Assembly: GCF_030864355.1 (NCBI RefSeq) | Contig: NC_083396.1 | Span: forward strand, 310,001 to 374,000 | DNA length: 64,000 nt | Reading direction: 5' to 3' | DNA from: Cutaneotrichosporon cavernicola | Taxonomy: Eukaryota > Basidiomycota > Tremellomycetes > Trichosporonales > Trichosporonaceae | Shown: positions 47,745-58,623 of the stretch, piece by piece | Layout: each line of letters opens with the position of its first letter | How positions within the stretch are numbered: position 1 is the first letter of the stretch | Notes under the pieces: model-generated | What the model saw: the letters and a program-made list of their open reading frames with translations, nothing else | Database searches by the model: none | Told to the model about the DNA's origin: nothing | Made by a program: the position numbers and the translations under genes

Positions 47745-48917
47745 ATGTCGCCTGTGCTCCCCACCCACCACAACGAGCTTCACTCAGCAGCGTCGACCGC
47801 ATCACCTGGTGATGACGAGAAGGCCCGCCGCGAGCACCCCTCTGTCATCGCTCCAGGCAACCTCGTTGGTCGCAACCGTGAGTAACACTTCTACAAACCG
47901 AGTGCCCGTTCGCCATTGTCCCCAGTGGCGCTCGTGCGGGAAACAGAGAACACCACTGACCCCGTTTACAGACCTCATTGCCATGCTGGGCGAGTTTGTT
48001 GGCACTTTCTTCTTCCTCCTCTTCTCTCTTGGAGGTACCAGGTAAGTTGTGCACCCGAGGCTCTATGGTCTTGCCTATGGAATGATGAAACTGAGGCTGA
48101 CGTCTTCAGCGTCGCCCTGCAGGCGGCCAACTCCGTCAACGGCAAGCTCAACGACGCCGGCGCATCCCAGGCCAACTCTGACAACCTGTGAGTATCCTGC
48201 AGTTGACTCAAGGCGGCCCAGTCGATGCTGACGCCCTCCAGCCTCTACATTGCTCTCGTCTTCGGTGTTTCCCTGGGCGCTTGCGTCTGGTGCTTCTTCC
48301 GTGTGTCGGGCGGTCTCTTCAACCCCGCGGTGACCCTGGCGTTTATCGCGATCCAGGGCATCACCCCCGTCCGTGGCGTTCTCCTCATGATCGCTCAGTT
48401 CGCCGGTGGCCTGGCTGGCGCTGGTCTCGCGGACGGCCTCACCCCGGGTCCTCTCTTCGCGGCGACCACCCTCGGCGGCGGCGCGTCAATTGTCCAGGGC
48501 CTGTTCATTGAAGTCTTCATGACCGCTATGCTCGTCTTCACCATCCTCATGACCGCCGTTGAGAAGAACCGCGCCACGTTTGTGGCGCCCATTGCCATCG
48601 GCATGTCGTTCTTCATCTGCGAGGCCTTCTCGGTCTACTACACCGGTGGCTCGCTCAACCCTGCCCGTTCGCTCGGCCCCGCTGCCGTCAACAAGTCGTT
48701 CCCCGGTTACTTCTGGATCTACTTTGTTGGCCCCGGCCTTGGCTCGCTTCTCGCGGTCGCCTTCTACAAGCTCCTCACATTCCTCAACTACAGGACCAAC
48801 CTCGGCCCCGACTGCGACGACGACGGCCACTCGTGGGACTACTCCAACGACATGCGCGGCCGCCTCGACCGCATCGAGAGCCTTCTCGCGCGCACCGCCG
48901 AGCAGCGCGCCATCTAA
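47745..48917 (+). CDS. Aquaporin (MIP family)
   Basis: Four exons: 47745-47877, 47972-48041, 48110-48187 and 48242-48917, giving 318 aa. There are six predicted membrane helices, starting HLIAMLGEFVGTFFFLLFSLGG. Both half-helix signatures are intact: GGLFNPAVTLAF and GGSLNPARSLGP. The conserved Arg after the second NPA is present. The loop between helices 1 and 2 is enlarged (NSVNGKLNDAGASQANSD). The cytosolic N-terminus (about 45 aa) and C-terminus (DDDGHSWDYSNDMRGRLDRI) are polar. This pattern fits a fungal orthodox aquaporin for water, in plasma or internal membranes, rather than an aquaglyceroporin, which would have different second-NPA neighbours. Substrate preference is inference. The leader has a poly-T run just before the start codon. 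Confidence 0.93.
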
Positions 48918-50882
48918 GCCGCCGCAATGCATTCGCTTGCACGGCCGGTCCGATCAAGCTCATTACACCATACATCTATCTGCACCTGCACACACCAATA
49001 CCATCATTGAGGCCACTTGTCCAAACATGCGGCCACGGACAATGCCTGCCCGACGACTTTCTGCGCATAATAAACGGAGCGCCACGCGTCTTACATACAA
49101 TATGCATCGGATCTTAATCCACCAATTCATCTTTTGGCGCGATGGCGCTTGTGATCGCGTTGCGGTCCGCTATGTCTCGTCTCAGCCTCAGCGCGTTAGC
49201 CACTGCCGTATCACCAACACTTACATCACTCTGGATAAGGTTCACATGCGCGACTGCGCGACTGGTGCTTGACTGTAGTCTCCACCTCATCATTAGCGAA
49301 CCCGCGTGCCCGGCACGAGAGGTATGTGATCACACCCGAGGAGCCGCGGATTGTGGATAAAGTCAATGGCCCCTGGCTGCCAGACTCGCGACTGGGCGTC
49401 ACAAACTGTATTCATATTTGGACCGTTCCTCTCTGCGACGCCACGCCATGCCCTCAAGCTCAAGCACACCAATGCCGCGGCACCAGGCTCACGGCGGAAC
49501 GAAAGCCACACAGATCTAGGCCAGGCCTGCGCAGCTTTCGGGGAGTGGAGCTAGACGTGCGCACCTCTTGTTCGGAGGATGTAGAAGGCGGCAGTTGCCC
49601 TCCGACCGCGTTGTGGACGCCAGCCAACTCAAGGGGCACAACTGGAATAAACACAGATGTCACGCCGTGTTCATCACACCGCTTCTCTGCTAACTCTGCT
49701 AACGGCACGCTGACGTCATGCGCCTCATCAAGTCCCGATACCCCAATCTCGGGGGACTGTTCCGGAGCACACAGGGGCACTTACGAGAAGACTGCGCTGC
49801 TGTCTGTTACTGTTTGGGATGGGTGTTGATCGAAATAGCTGAGGCCACGCGAATAGAGTCCAAAAAAACCTCGATAGATAGAAGGCACTTTATGCGAAGG
49901 CACTGTCTCGCTTCAACTGTGAGTATGAGCATACTCGGCTCGCCTGTACATTCCTACGTCGAAACGTGCTGACTAACTCACAAACTCACAGCACAAGGTT
50001 ACCCGGTGGCGCTTTTGGATTCGGCCAGAATTGGGTTTGCACCGTTTCTGGACTTTACTTTCTGGGCCAGGTCTAGATCGGCTAGATCGAGCTAGATTCC
50101 ACCGAGTTCAGGACGAGGTTTGAGGTTGGGGTCACACGAACACCACGATAGACTTCGCAGGCGGTATCCATGACACGGGTCGCGGATGTGTCTTGGTGAC
50201 CGCCGGGACGTCCACGGCCCTGTCACCATGCCTCACCTACCGGCCCGAACCCGTTGTTCGATTGTACTTTGTCCCGCGACTGAGAACAAGGTTGTCGGAT
50301 GGCCGGGTCGACTTTTTTCTGATTCCTTGGCTCAATGCTCCGCCGCAGCTCGCTGCTTGAGCTCGCTACTTGAGCGACTCATTCGGCAGTAGACCGCGGC
50401 AAGTCTGGTCACAAATGGATACCTTACAATTGGGGCGTGAGGTCGTGCTGGGTAAAATTTTCCCAACGGATGGTGTGGTCGAGTGCCACGTTCGCGCGAC
50501 TTGGTTGTATGAGACGCTAGGGTCTATGAATACGCATGTTATACTCTGCGAATATGGCACGCCCTTCCGGTCAACTGATAATCACTGTTCCGTTCAGGTG
50601 CTCGGTCAAGGGCATATCTTGGTCTAACTCACAGGCTGCAGTGTATACAACATCCAGGGCATCGGTAGATCGCATCCGTCATGGCTGGACCAGAGATGGC
50701 CCGTGCAGACTCGCTTTGGCATGACAGACCGGGAATGCAATCTACCATGAAACCCAACCAACGGCTCATGTTCGCCACCTGGATCAGAGCCACAAACTGC
50801 ATCATCATGGAAACGGTGGCCACAACATGCAAGAAAAACTACCAAACGAAAAAAACGAAATGATGGTAAAGATAAAAGGTAA
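48918..50882. other. Intergenic region (2 kb), no gene supported
   Basis: Lies between aquaporin and tRNA-Val copy 2. A minus-strand frame at 49460-49780 (PLAELAEKRCDEHGVTSVFI, then VVPLELAGVHNAVGGQLPPS) reads somewhat like protein and could be an exon of an unresolved gene or a decayed one. The plus strand is open over the same bases (186 codons). Splice signals did not link either into a model. There are AGAT/CTAG short repeats near 50070-50095. Confidence 0.35.
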
Positions 50883-50970
50883 TGACCTCTGGCGGGATCG
50901 AACCGCCGACCTCATGCGTAACTCGTAACACGTGTTAAGCATGCGCTCTAACCAGCTGAGCTAAGTGGCC
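50883..50970 (-). tRNA. tRNA-Val(AAC) with 14-nt intron, copy 2
   Basis: The 74-nt mature body is identical to copies 1 and 3. The intron is only 14 nt (CGTGTTACGAGTTA) at the canonical site after position 37. It keeps the first bases CG and last bases GAGTTA of the longer introns. A TTTT terminator follows on the minus strand (CCTTTTATC). Confidence 0.85.
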
Positions 50971-51452
50971 TAGGATGGGTTTCAACTTTCAAGTTGGATC
51001 ACCCCCAGAATACCCATTATCAAACCGCTGGTCGCCCTGCTCGCTCTGCCATCTCAGCAGGGAGTGCGGCACTAGTCTGTTTGTCAGATGATAGGACGGA
51101 CCCTAGCGCTCTGGCCGGTAGGATATTCTCGGCTGCGAAACGCAACACTGACTATTGGGCGGAGAGGGGCCAACCACGCAGCCTGCAACATTCCGCTCGC
51201 GGGTCGCGACTGACGCGTGCTCTCTTCGTCACCCGCGACTGACGCCTGCTCTCTTCGTCTTCAAGTTGATCAGAGCAGGTCAGCCTGACGAAGCGTATTC
51301 CAGGCTTAGCATTTCATTTACTCACTAACACCAGGCTGACAAAGCAGGTCGCACGATTGGCTGCCACTACGTCATGGCATTCCAGGCCCACTGACGCTTG
51401 TTGTTCATGCTGTTGATAATGAGCCGAGCTACGTCGACGTCGGTACTCCCCC
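50971..51452. other. Intergenic region between tRNA-Val copy 2 and the Rieske/AIF gene
   Basis: About 480 bp. It contains a 24-nt near-perfect direct repeat around CGCGACTGACGC-TGCTCTCTTCGTC (about 51206-51261). No gene is seen. Confidence 0.5.
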
Positions 51453-53193
51453 ATGCGTGCCCTCTTAACTCGCTCACTGTCTCTCCGTCTTGCTCTTCCT
51501 ACCTCTCGCCGTGTCCCTCTCCCGCCCCTCGTCTCGGCATACAACCGCCCCATCGTAATCCGCGCCATGTCCGACATCAAGACTGGAGCCGTGCTCGACG
51601 CTGCCGAGCTCGGTGAGGGCCAGATGAAGATGGTCGACTTTGAGGGCGGCGAGGTGCTCCTCTCAAAGGTCAACGGGATCGTGAATGCGACGAGCGCACA
51701 CTGCAGCCACGTAGCTTCGTTCAAGGTCTCGCTGATGTTAGTACGGAGCTCCGCTGGCAAAGGGCGTCCTTGGCAAGGATGGGCGCGTCACGTGCCCGTG
51801 GCACGGAGCGTGCTTCAACCTCTGCACGGGTGATATTGAGGATGCGCCAGGCCTTGACTCGCTGTTCAAGTACACGGCCGAGGTGCGAGATGGCAAGATC
51901 TACGTCTCGGCGCCCGAAGCCGAACTCAAGGCCAAGGTTGGGCGCAAGATTCCACGCGCGCGCAAGCCTGTGGCGGCTACTGCCGATCACACAGTAGTGA
52001 TTGTTGGCGGTGGGTCGGGAGGGATCCACACCATCGAGGGCCTGCGTGAGAACAACTATGCCGGCAACATTATTCTTCTGTCGCAGGAGCCGTATGCGCC
52101 AATTGACCGTACCAAGCTCTCAAAGGCGCTGGTCGATGACGCATCCAAGATTCAATGGCGTACTCCCGAGGAGCTCCGCAACGAGTTTGGCGTTGACGTC
52201 CGCCTCGGCACTGCTGTGACGGCTGTGGACACGGAGAAGAAGACCGTGAGCACCAAGGACGGCGAGGTCAAGTACGACAGTCTGGTGCTGTCGACTGGTG
52301 GCATCCCCCGCAAGATTCCCATTGAGGGCAAGGACCTCGATGGCGTCATCACGCTCAGGCATGTCGAGGATGCCAAGGCCATCACTTCCCGACTCGGGCC
52401 GGAGGCAGACGTTGTCATCATCGGCACGTCATTCATGGGTCTAGAGGCGGCCACCACCATTGCCAAGAAGGAGCACCACTCGCTCGTGGTCGTCGGTGTC
52501 GACGAGGTGCCCTTTGAGCACATGCTGGGACGCGATCTCGGCCTCGCCATTGTCAAGCACCTCGAGGGGCTGGGCGTCACCTTCCACCGCAGCGCGTCTG
52601 TTGAGAAGATCACCGGCGAGAACGGCAAGGCCACGGCTCTTCACGTCAAGGGCATGGACCCTATCCCGGCCAACATTATCATCATGGGCACGGGTGTTGC
52701 TCCGGCAACTGGGTTCATGAAGGGATCGTTTGAGCTGGAACGGGACGGCGGCGTCAATGTCGATGAGTTCCTCCGCGTAAAGGGCAAGAACGACGTGTTC
52801 GCCATCGGCGATATTTGCCACTACCCGCAGTTCCCGCGCGGCAACGTCCGCCGCGTCGAGCACTGGAACGTCGCAGGTAACCACGGCCGCCATGTGGCCA
52901 GTACCATCGCGGGCAAGCCGAGCGCGTACCAGCAAGTACCTGTCTTCTGGTCGAGTATCGGCAAGGGGCTGAGGTACATTGGCTCGGGAGAGCGAGTGGA
53001 GCAGAGCTTCGTCGACGGTTCAGCAGACGACCTCAAGTTTGTGCTTTACCAGGCCAACAAGGACGGCGATATTACGACGGTATGCTCGATGGGCCGCGAC
53101 CCTATCGTCGCAAAGGCCAACGAGCTTCTCCGCACCGGCAAGATGCCCAAGCTCGACGAGATCAAGGCTGGTAAAGTGAGCACGCACTGGTAG
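51453..53193 (+). CDS. Rieske-type AIF family oxidoreductase (AIFM3-like), probably mitochondrial
   Basis: Two exons: 51453-51710 and 51742-53193, giving 569 aa. The intron is only 31 nt (GTAGCT donor, ATGTTAG end). The N-terminus is Arg/Ser/Leu-rich without acids (MRALLTRSLSLRLALPTSRR), a likely mitochondrial presequence. A Rieske [2Fe-2S] domain follows, with both ligand pairs: CSH, rebuilt by splicing into CSHYGAPL, and CPWHG. Then comes the FAD/NAD(P)H oxidoreductase fold: VVIVGGGSGGIHTIEGLRE (GxGxxG dinucle­otide site), STGGIPRKIP, a second NAD site VVIIGTSFMGLEAA, and DVFAIGDICHYP, which contacts FAD. This domain order is that of AIFM3/AIF-like and bacterial ferredoxin reductases. The physiological electron partner is unknown. 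An internal ATG after the presequence (MSDIKTG) might give a cytosolic form. Confidence 0.9.
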
Positions 53194-53514
53194 CCGGGGC
53201 TGACCACAGAACATTCTTGACATTCAGTAATTAGTGATGAGGTAGTACTGTAGTAGCTCAAATCAATCTTGTAAGGCAGTGCAAGGCATGTTGCCAGCGT
53301 TTGCTGTGTGAGCGTTCCCGATCCGTATATCATGATCCGGAGTTAATAGCTGGTTGCTGTATCGCCTTGAGAACCATCGATGGCTCTCCTGCACAACAAC
53401 TCACAATCCAAACGTCTGCCTTTGGCCCAGCACCACCTCCCACCTGTATAAGGCCGTCCTATCTTCACAAGCTCAATACTGCGTGGATACGAACTCAAAC
53501 GTGCTCCTAAGCAA

Positions 53515-53621
53515 GGCCACTTAGCTCAGCTGGTTAGAGCGCATGCTTAACACGAGCACCTGTCTTCAACGACAGCGTCGAGTTACGCATGAGGTCGGCG
53601 GTTCGATCCCGCCAGAGGTCA
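53515..53621 (+). tRNA. tRNA-Val(AAC) with 33-nt intron, copy 3
   Basis: The same 74-nt mature body as copies 1 and 2, here on the plus strand. The 33-nt intron differs from copy 1 at a few positions, mostly compensating within a hairpin (CCTGTC…GACAGC region versus TCTGTC…GACATT). A T5 run at 53624-53628 is the Pol III terminator. Confidence 0.87.
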
Positions 53622-53973
53622 GGTTTTTGGTTTCCTTGCTTGCCAGACGCGTAGGACAAAGCGTTGGACGCTGGGGAACGGTCGATGGGAGTTTGCTGGG
53701 AAGATGGATGACGTTGGCCGAAAGAAATCGGGAACGCAGATGATGTCTCATCAGCCGTGAGATGGATGGAGTTCGATTGCCGAAAGTTCGTTCCGATGCT
53801 CCTGCTCCGCCTCATGTCCACTCAGCTCTATCGCACCAAGTTGCATGCTACGGTACGTGCAAGTTTACTCATTCTACGTCGCCAACAGTTTCACACACCC
53901 GGGGTGTGGCTCCCGCCGGGCCATTACGACAGTCTTAGTGCAGCACATCAAGAAGGAGGTTCCGGCGCCGCGC

Positions 53974-56900
53974 TTATTGCGCGGTGGCCCATGGCGCGAT
54001 CCAGCTGAAGCCCGCAAACTCAGCCTGGTCCTTAGCAGTGAGCTGCGTGTGGACGGGTGTGAGGGTCGGCTGCTCGCGCGTAAACTCCTGGTCGAAGTTG
54101 GACGTGTCAGTCGCGTTGCCGATTGTGGGGAAGTACGGCGGCGGAATACGCTTGTGGTACACGTCGTCAAAGTCGACGTCTGCGAAGAACTGGTGGCGCT
54201 TGATCTCCTCGGCATCACTGTCGCCGGCACCGAGGCGGTACTTAGGATCACGGGTTAGGAGCTGCTGTTAGCGGATTCCGAGAAACGTGCTTACCCTCTG
54301 GAGGAGCGAGACAGCGTCACGGGGCATCGTGATAGGGTACAACGGCTCGTCCTCGATGATGGCGTCAAAGATCTCGTCCTCGTCGTCGCCACGGAATGGC
54401 GACTGGCCCAATAACATCTCATACGTGAGCACGCCGAACGCCCACCAGTCGACTGCGCGGCCGTACGGCTGCTCCTGCAGGATCTCGGGCGCCATAAACT
54501 CCGGCGTGCCACAGAACGTCGACGTTGTCCGTCCGTACCACATGTCCTCCTTGCACAGACCGTAGTCGGCAACCTTGACGTGCCCGTCTAACGTGAGTAG
54601 AATATTGTCGAGCTTGAGGTCGCGGTAGATAATGCCCTTCGAGTGGAAGTACTGCAGCGCGAGGAGTACCTCGCACGCGTAAAACTTGGCCTGGCGGAGC
54701 GTGAACTGCTTGCGCTGGATGTGCAACATGAGGTCGCCACCCGAGATGTACTCCATGACGAAGTAGACACGCGTTTCGGTCTGGAAACACGAGTGCAGAC
54801 CGAGCAGGAACGGGTGGCGCTCCTCGGCAGCGGCGAGGAACACACGCTTCTCGGACTGCGTGCTCTCCACCTCGTCGTTCTCGATGATGAACTCCTTTTT
54901 CAGCACCTTGATAGCGTATAGGTTGCTCGTCATCCGCTCCTCCGCAAGCATGACCTTGCCGAAGTTGCCCTTGCCGAGCACGGCGAGGAAGTTGAAGTCG
55001 TCGAGGCCAATCTTCCTCTTGCGCTGCACAACCTTCTGGGGTGGCTGCGGTTCTGGGGCGATCGGTGGATGCGGCTGTGCCTGCACCTGGTATGGCCGTG
55101 ATGTGTGTGCAGAGGGCATCGACACAGTCGGCACCGGTGCCGGCATGGGCGGGCGGTATCCGCTCACCGGCTTCTGCGGCGAAGGCTGCTGTGGTGCCTG
55201 ACCGTAGGGCTGGGGGGACGGGATCCGAGGAGGCTTCTGCGACGGCGTAGACAACGGGCCCTGCTCCAACATGGTAGACCGCCCATCGTAGCTGAGACGG
55301 TGCGAGCCGGACGGCGACGGGGGAGGCCGCTGCTGAGGCGACGTCTGTTGTTGCTGCTGCGGGGTCTGCTGCTGTGCTGGAGGCCGGTAGTCGTTGTACG
55401 ACTGCTGCGATGGCGAGGGGGAGGGTTTGACGCGCTCGGGCGGTGTGTACGAGGGTCGCGGGGTACTGGGCACCTGCTGGGCCTGCTGTGGCGGCTGCTG
55501 CTGTTGCTGAGATGATGGCGGCGGCGGCGGCGTGATCTGGATAGGAGGCTGGACGGGAGGCAGTGGCAGTCCGCTCGACGAGGGCTTGGTCTGGTGTTTC
55601 TTGGCGCCCTGCATCGACTTGATCGAGTGCAGCTTGGACAGGAGTTCGTTGGCCATCTCCATGGTCATGCCGCAGAAGTCGGGCACCAGGTGCGAGCAGC
55701 TCTGGTGGCACGTGAGCGAACATTCACTGCATTTGACAGCGTTCTTGCGACCGAACGGTAGCATGTAGCCGCAATGGCAGCACCAGTTTGCCGACATGTT
55801 GGTGAACGCCTGGAAGCGGTGCGGGATGCGGTGGTTGATCTTATCCTCGTCCTCGCCATCCGCGTTCGTTTTGGAGATACACTTGGTGACCACCTTCGGG
55901 TAGCATTTCTTGTGACATGCGTATCGGCAGTCCTCACACTGGTAACCTTCACCAGTGAGGAGGAATTCCTGGCATAGTGCGCACATGATCGGCTGGTAGA
56001 ATTGGCGCTGGACAAACTTGTGGCCGTTCATCTCATGCACGTCGCCCTTGCGCTTGCGCACCGCGCCCTGACGCCCGAGAGCCTCGTACGGGCGACGACC
56101 ACCACCTGCCACAGTGTCCTTGACAAAGTCCAGTTTGAGGTGGAGCGCTCCAGCGGGCTCGACGGCAAACCAGCCCTCGATCGCCTCGCTCTTGCCTAAG
56201 CCGCCAGGGACACCGCCCTGGGGCGCGAGAGTCTGGTTGCCCTGTGGTTGGTGGAGGGACGTAAGGTCGGCCGCACCAGTAGCCCGGCCGAGCGACGCCG
56301 CCGTCTCGGCAGTGACCCATCCAGGGCCCGCCGCCTCGGCTGCCGTTTTCTGGCGACGCTGGGCCTCCATCAGGTCCGATACACGTAGCCAAAGCATGCC
56401 GATAGGGACATGCTCGTTGGGCCCCGACTGGTCGTAGATGGTGATCTCGACCTCGTTGGCACGCTCAACTGGGAGCTCGAAGTCCTCGTACCACCGGTCA
56501 TTGCGTGAACCTCTGGACACCGCGCGCTCAACACCCTCGATTTTGACGGCGACGACAGACTCGCCTTGGACCCTGGAAGAGCGGCGGGCGGCACGGTGAT
56601 TAAGGTCACGCGCAGACAGGACCGAGATGATGAGCTGGCCTTGGATTGGCTTTCGGAGCGCCTCCTTCCGCTTGTTGTCGGGCATGAGGTCGACGTCGTC
56701 ATCGATGGTGCGATACTCAGCAAGCCTCTCGTATCGCTTCTTAGCAGCGCTCAAGAGCTGGATCTTGGCGTCCGACTCGACGCGCTTGGCCTCGGTCTCG
56801 GAGCGCAACCGCCTGTCCCCCTCTCGTTGGTACGCCTGCGCCATCTTCTCGATGCCGAGCTTGTACTGCTCTTCGACCTGGAGCTTGAACTGGAGCTGGT

Positions 56901-57418
56901 TGAGCATGCGAGTAATCTTGGCACCTGTCAAAGGCGCGTCGTAACGCAAGAGGTCGAGCTGCGAATACGGCTTTTGTGGGGCGGCGTCGTCGCCTTTCTT
57001 GGCCTCATCAACCGGCGGCGGTGGGAGGGGTCTATCGCGGTCGACTTTCGATCTGTTGCCAACATTGAGCGGCTGGGTCGACCCCGACGACGGACCGCTG
57101 GACGACAGCTGTCCGTTGTTCACGTGCCCATCAGGCCTCCGGTTCGCATCCGTTGCAGCACCGGTGCTTCCCAGGCGCAGCCTGGCCAGCTCAGCCTCCA
57201 AGAACTGGATCGAGGCCTGCGCCGCTCGGATCTCGTTCTGTGCCCCTTGGATCACCTGCGAATTGCGGCTCGATGCTTCGACCGTGCGGATGATGGCCTT
57301 GGCACCCTCCAGGTTGCGGCGCTCAGACGCAATCTTCTGGAGGAGCGTGTTTATCTTGGGGTCCGAAGATTGTGGTGGCTGTGAGAACGTTAGCATGGTC
57401 ACGGACTACAGTAGCCAT
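53974..57418 (-). CDS. PKC1: Protein kinase C (Pkc1), cell-wall-integrity kinase
   Basis: Exons 57410-57418 (MAT), 54295-57378 and 53974-54261, giving 1126 aa. Order: two HR1 coiled-coil repeats (Rho-binding, about residues 5-80 and 140-220), a C2 domain (about 240-380), two C1 zinc domains (HKFVQRQFYQPIMCALC and HRFQAFTNMSANWCCHC), a Pro/Gln-rich hinge, then an AGC kinase domain with GKGNFGKVML. The activation segment is VADYGLCKE: the magnesium motif is DYG, as known for fungal Pkc1, not DFG. The turn motif region (TLTPVH) and hydrophobic motif FAGFSW are intact. Pkc1 acts below Rho1 and activates the Slt2/Mpk1 MAPK cascade. Start is inferred: a 31-nt intron ending GCTAACGTTCTCACAG favours the ATG at 57418; an unspliced alternative starts at 57396. 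Confidence 0.96.
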
Positions 57419-58623
57419 TGAGGAATGGGAGCGACGACAGCCATTGCTTAGCAAAGGGGCATGCAGCATGTCGTGGTACCATGTCGTGGCTCAAGCGTGC
57501 AACAATTACGCGCACACCCTCGGAGAATGGGTACTGTGCGCCGCTCCGCCGCGTGCTCGGTCATCGTCCGTTGCCAGTCACGTTCGACAGGGGCACAGAC
57601 CTACCATGATGTGTTAAAGACCAGATTCGATGCGTCTTGAATGCCACGTCGAAGCAAGAGGAAGGGTACAAGAGAACAAAGTTGGATTCCGACCGGCGAG
57701 GATGATGGATTGTGGTGTGTCGCAGTGGAGATGTGCGTGTCGTGTGGGGGTCGTGGGAGTGAGCGAGGATGTACGCGAACTCGCGGTTTCAAGGGGTGGG
57801 CTTTTATAGGGGCGGCCACAGTATGAGAGAAGTGAAGAGTGGGCTGGTGCAAGGTCGTGTCGGTAAGGCCGCGTGAGGAGAGAGAGAGAGAGAGAGACGG
57901 AGAGTAAGAGGGAGAGAGGAAAAGGGGGACAGATGGGATGCGCCAGGTGTTGAGTGATGGGGTTGGGATATGCAGTAAGATGAACGGGGAAAGGAGAGAG
58001 GAGAGAGGAGAGAGGATAGAGGATGTAGAGAGAGAGAGATAGAGACAAGAAGAGAGTATGATGGGATGGGATGGGATGGGATGTGAGTTTGGTTTGGTTT
58101 GGATGGGATGGGATGTGATGTGGGTAGCGATTGTATTCCAGGCCAACGTTCAAGTGAAGCAGGTGGCTCTTCTGAGGAGGTGAGCGATCAGACCTGGTTT
58201 AGGAGCTAGTTAGAGTGGGTGTAGCGTGGATGTCGCATACAGTAGACTGACCGCCCGCAGCAGTGCAGTGTAAGTGTTCGTGTCCCCCGCGCGCTTTTGA
58301 TCCCGCTCATCTCAAACACCCTGCTGCCCTGGGAAGAATGCATGCCTGCTGCTTGGATGAGCAAATCGTATTAGGCCTCCCACTGAAAATGCCCGACTGG
58401 CACACTTCCCTGCCCCACTCTGGATTAATACCTCCCATCCCTTCCAGCAGCCATCTACATCCATCTACAAACAGGCCCCAATGCTCTACAGGGTATACTG
58501 TGCACGAATGATACTCAGTTCGCGCCGCAAGCCAAGGAAACCATCTATTGTGCTAACACGTGGTCATGGCTATGCCAATGGTCACACAGAAGTGGCGCCA
58601 TTTCATTATTGAGCAATGGAGCC
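57419..58623. other. PKC1 upstream region with GA and GGGAT repeats
   Basis: About 1.2 kb upstream of PKC1 and downstream of the WLM protease. The plus strand has (GA)n tracts (about 57878-57897 and 57985-58015), GGGAT repeats (about 58060-58082), and TTTGG repeats. PKC1 transcript leaders would carry pyrimidine-rich copies. No gene is supported; the 180-codon minus-strand frame is low-complexity. Confidence 0.5.
58060..58125. repeat. GGGAT / GTTTG pentanucleotide repeats
   Basis: Tandem GGGAT units (58060-58082 and again near 58104-58116) flank a GTTTG run. They lie in the PKC1 5' region. Confidence 0.8.

Noticed and set aside
54419..55723. 434-codon minus-strand frame inside PKC1
   Set aside because: It is a shifted frame of the PKC1 exon. 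The PKC1 frame carries all known domains.
57601..58153. About 180-codon minus-strand frames upstream of PKC1
   Set aside because: Low-complexity Ser/Leu/Pro/His translation of GA and GGGAT repeats; no domain.
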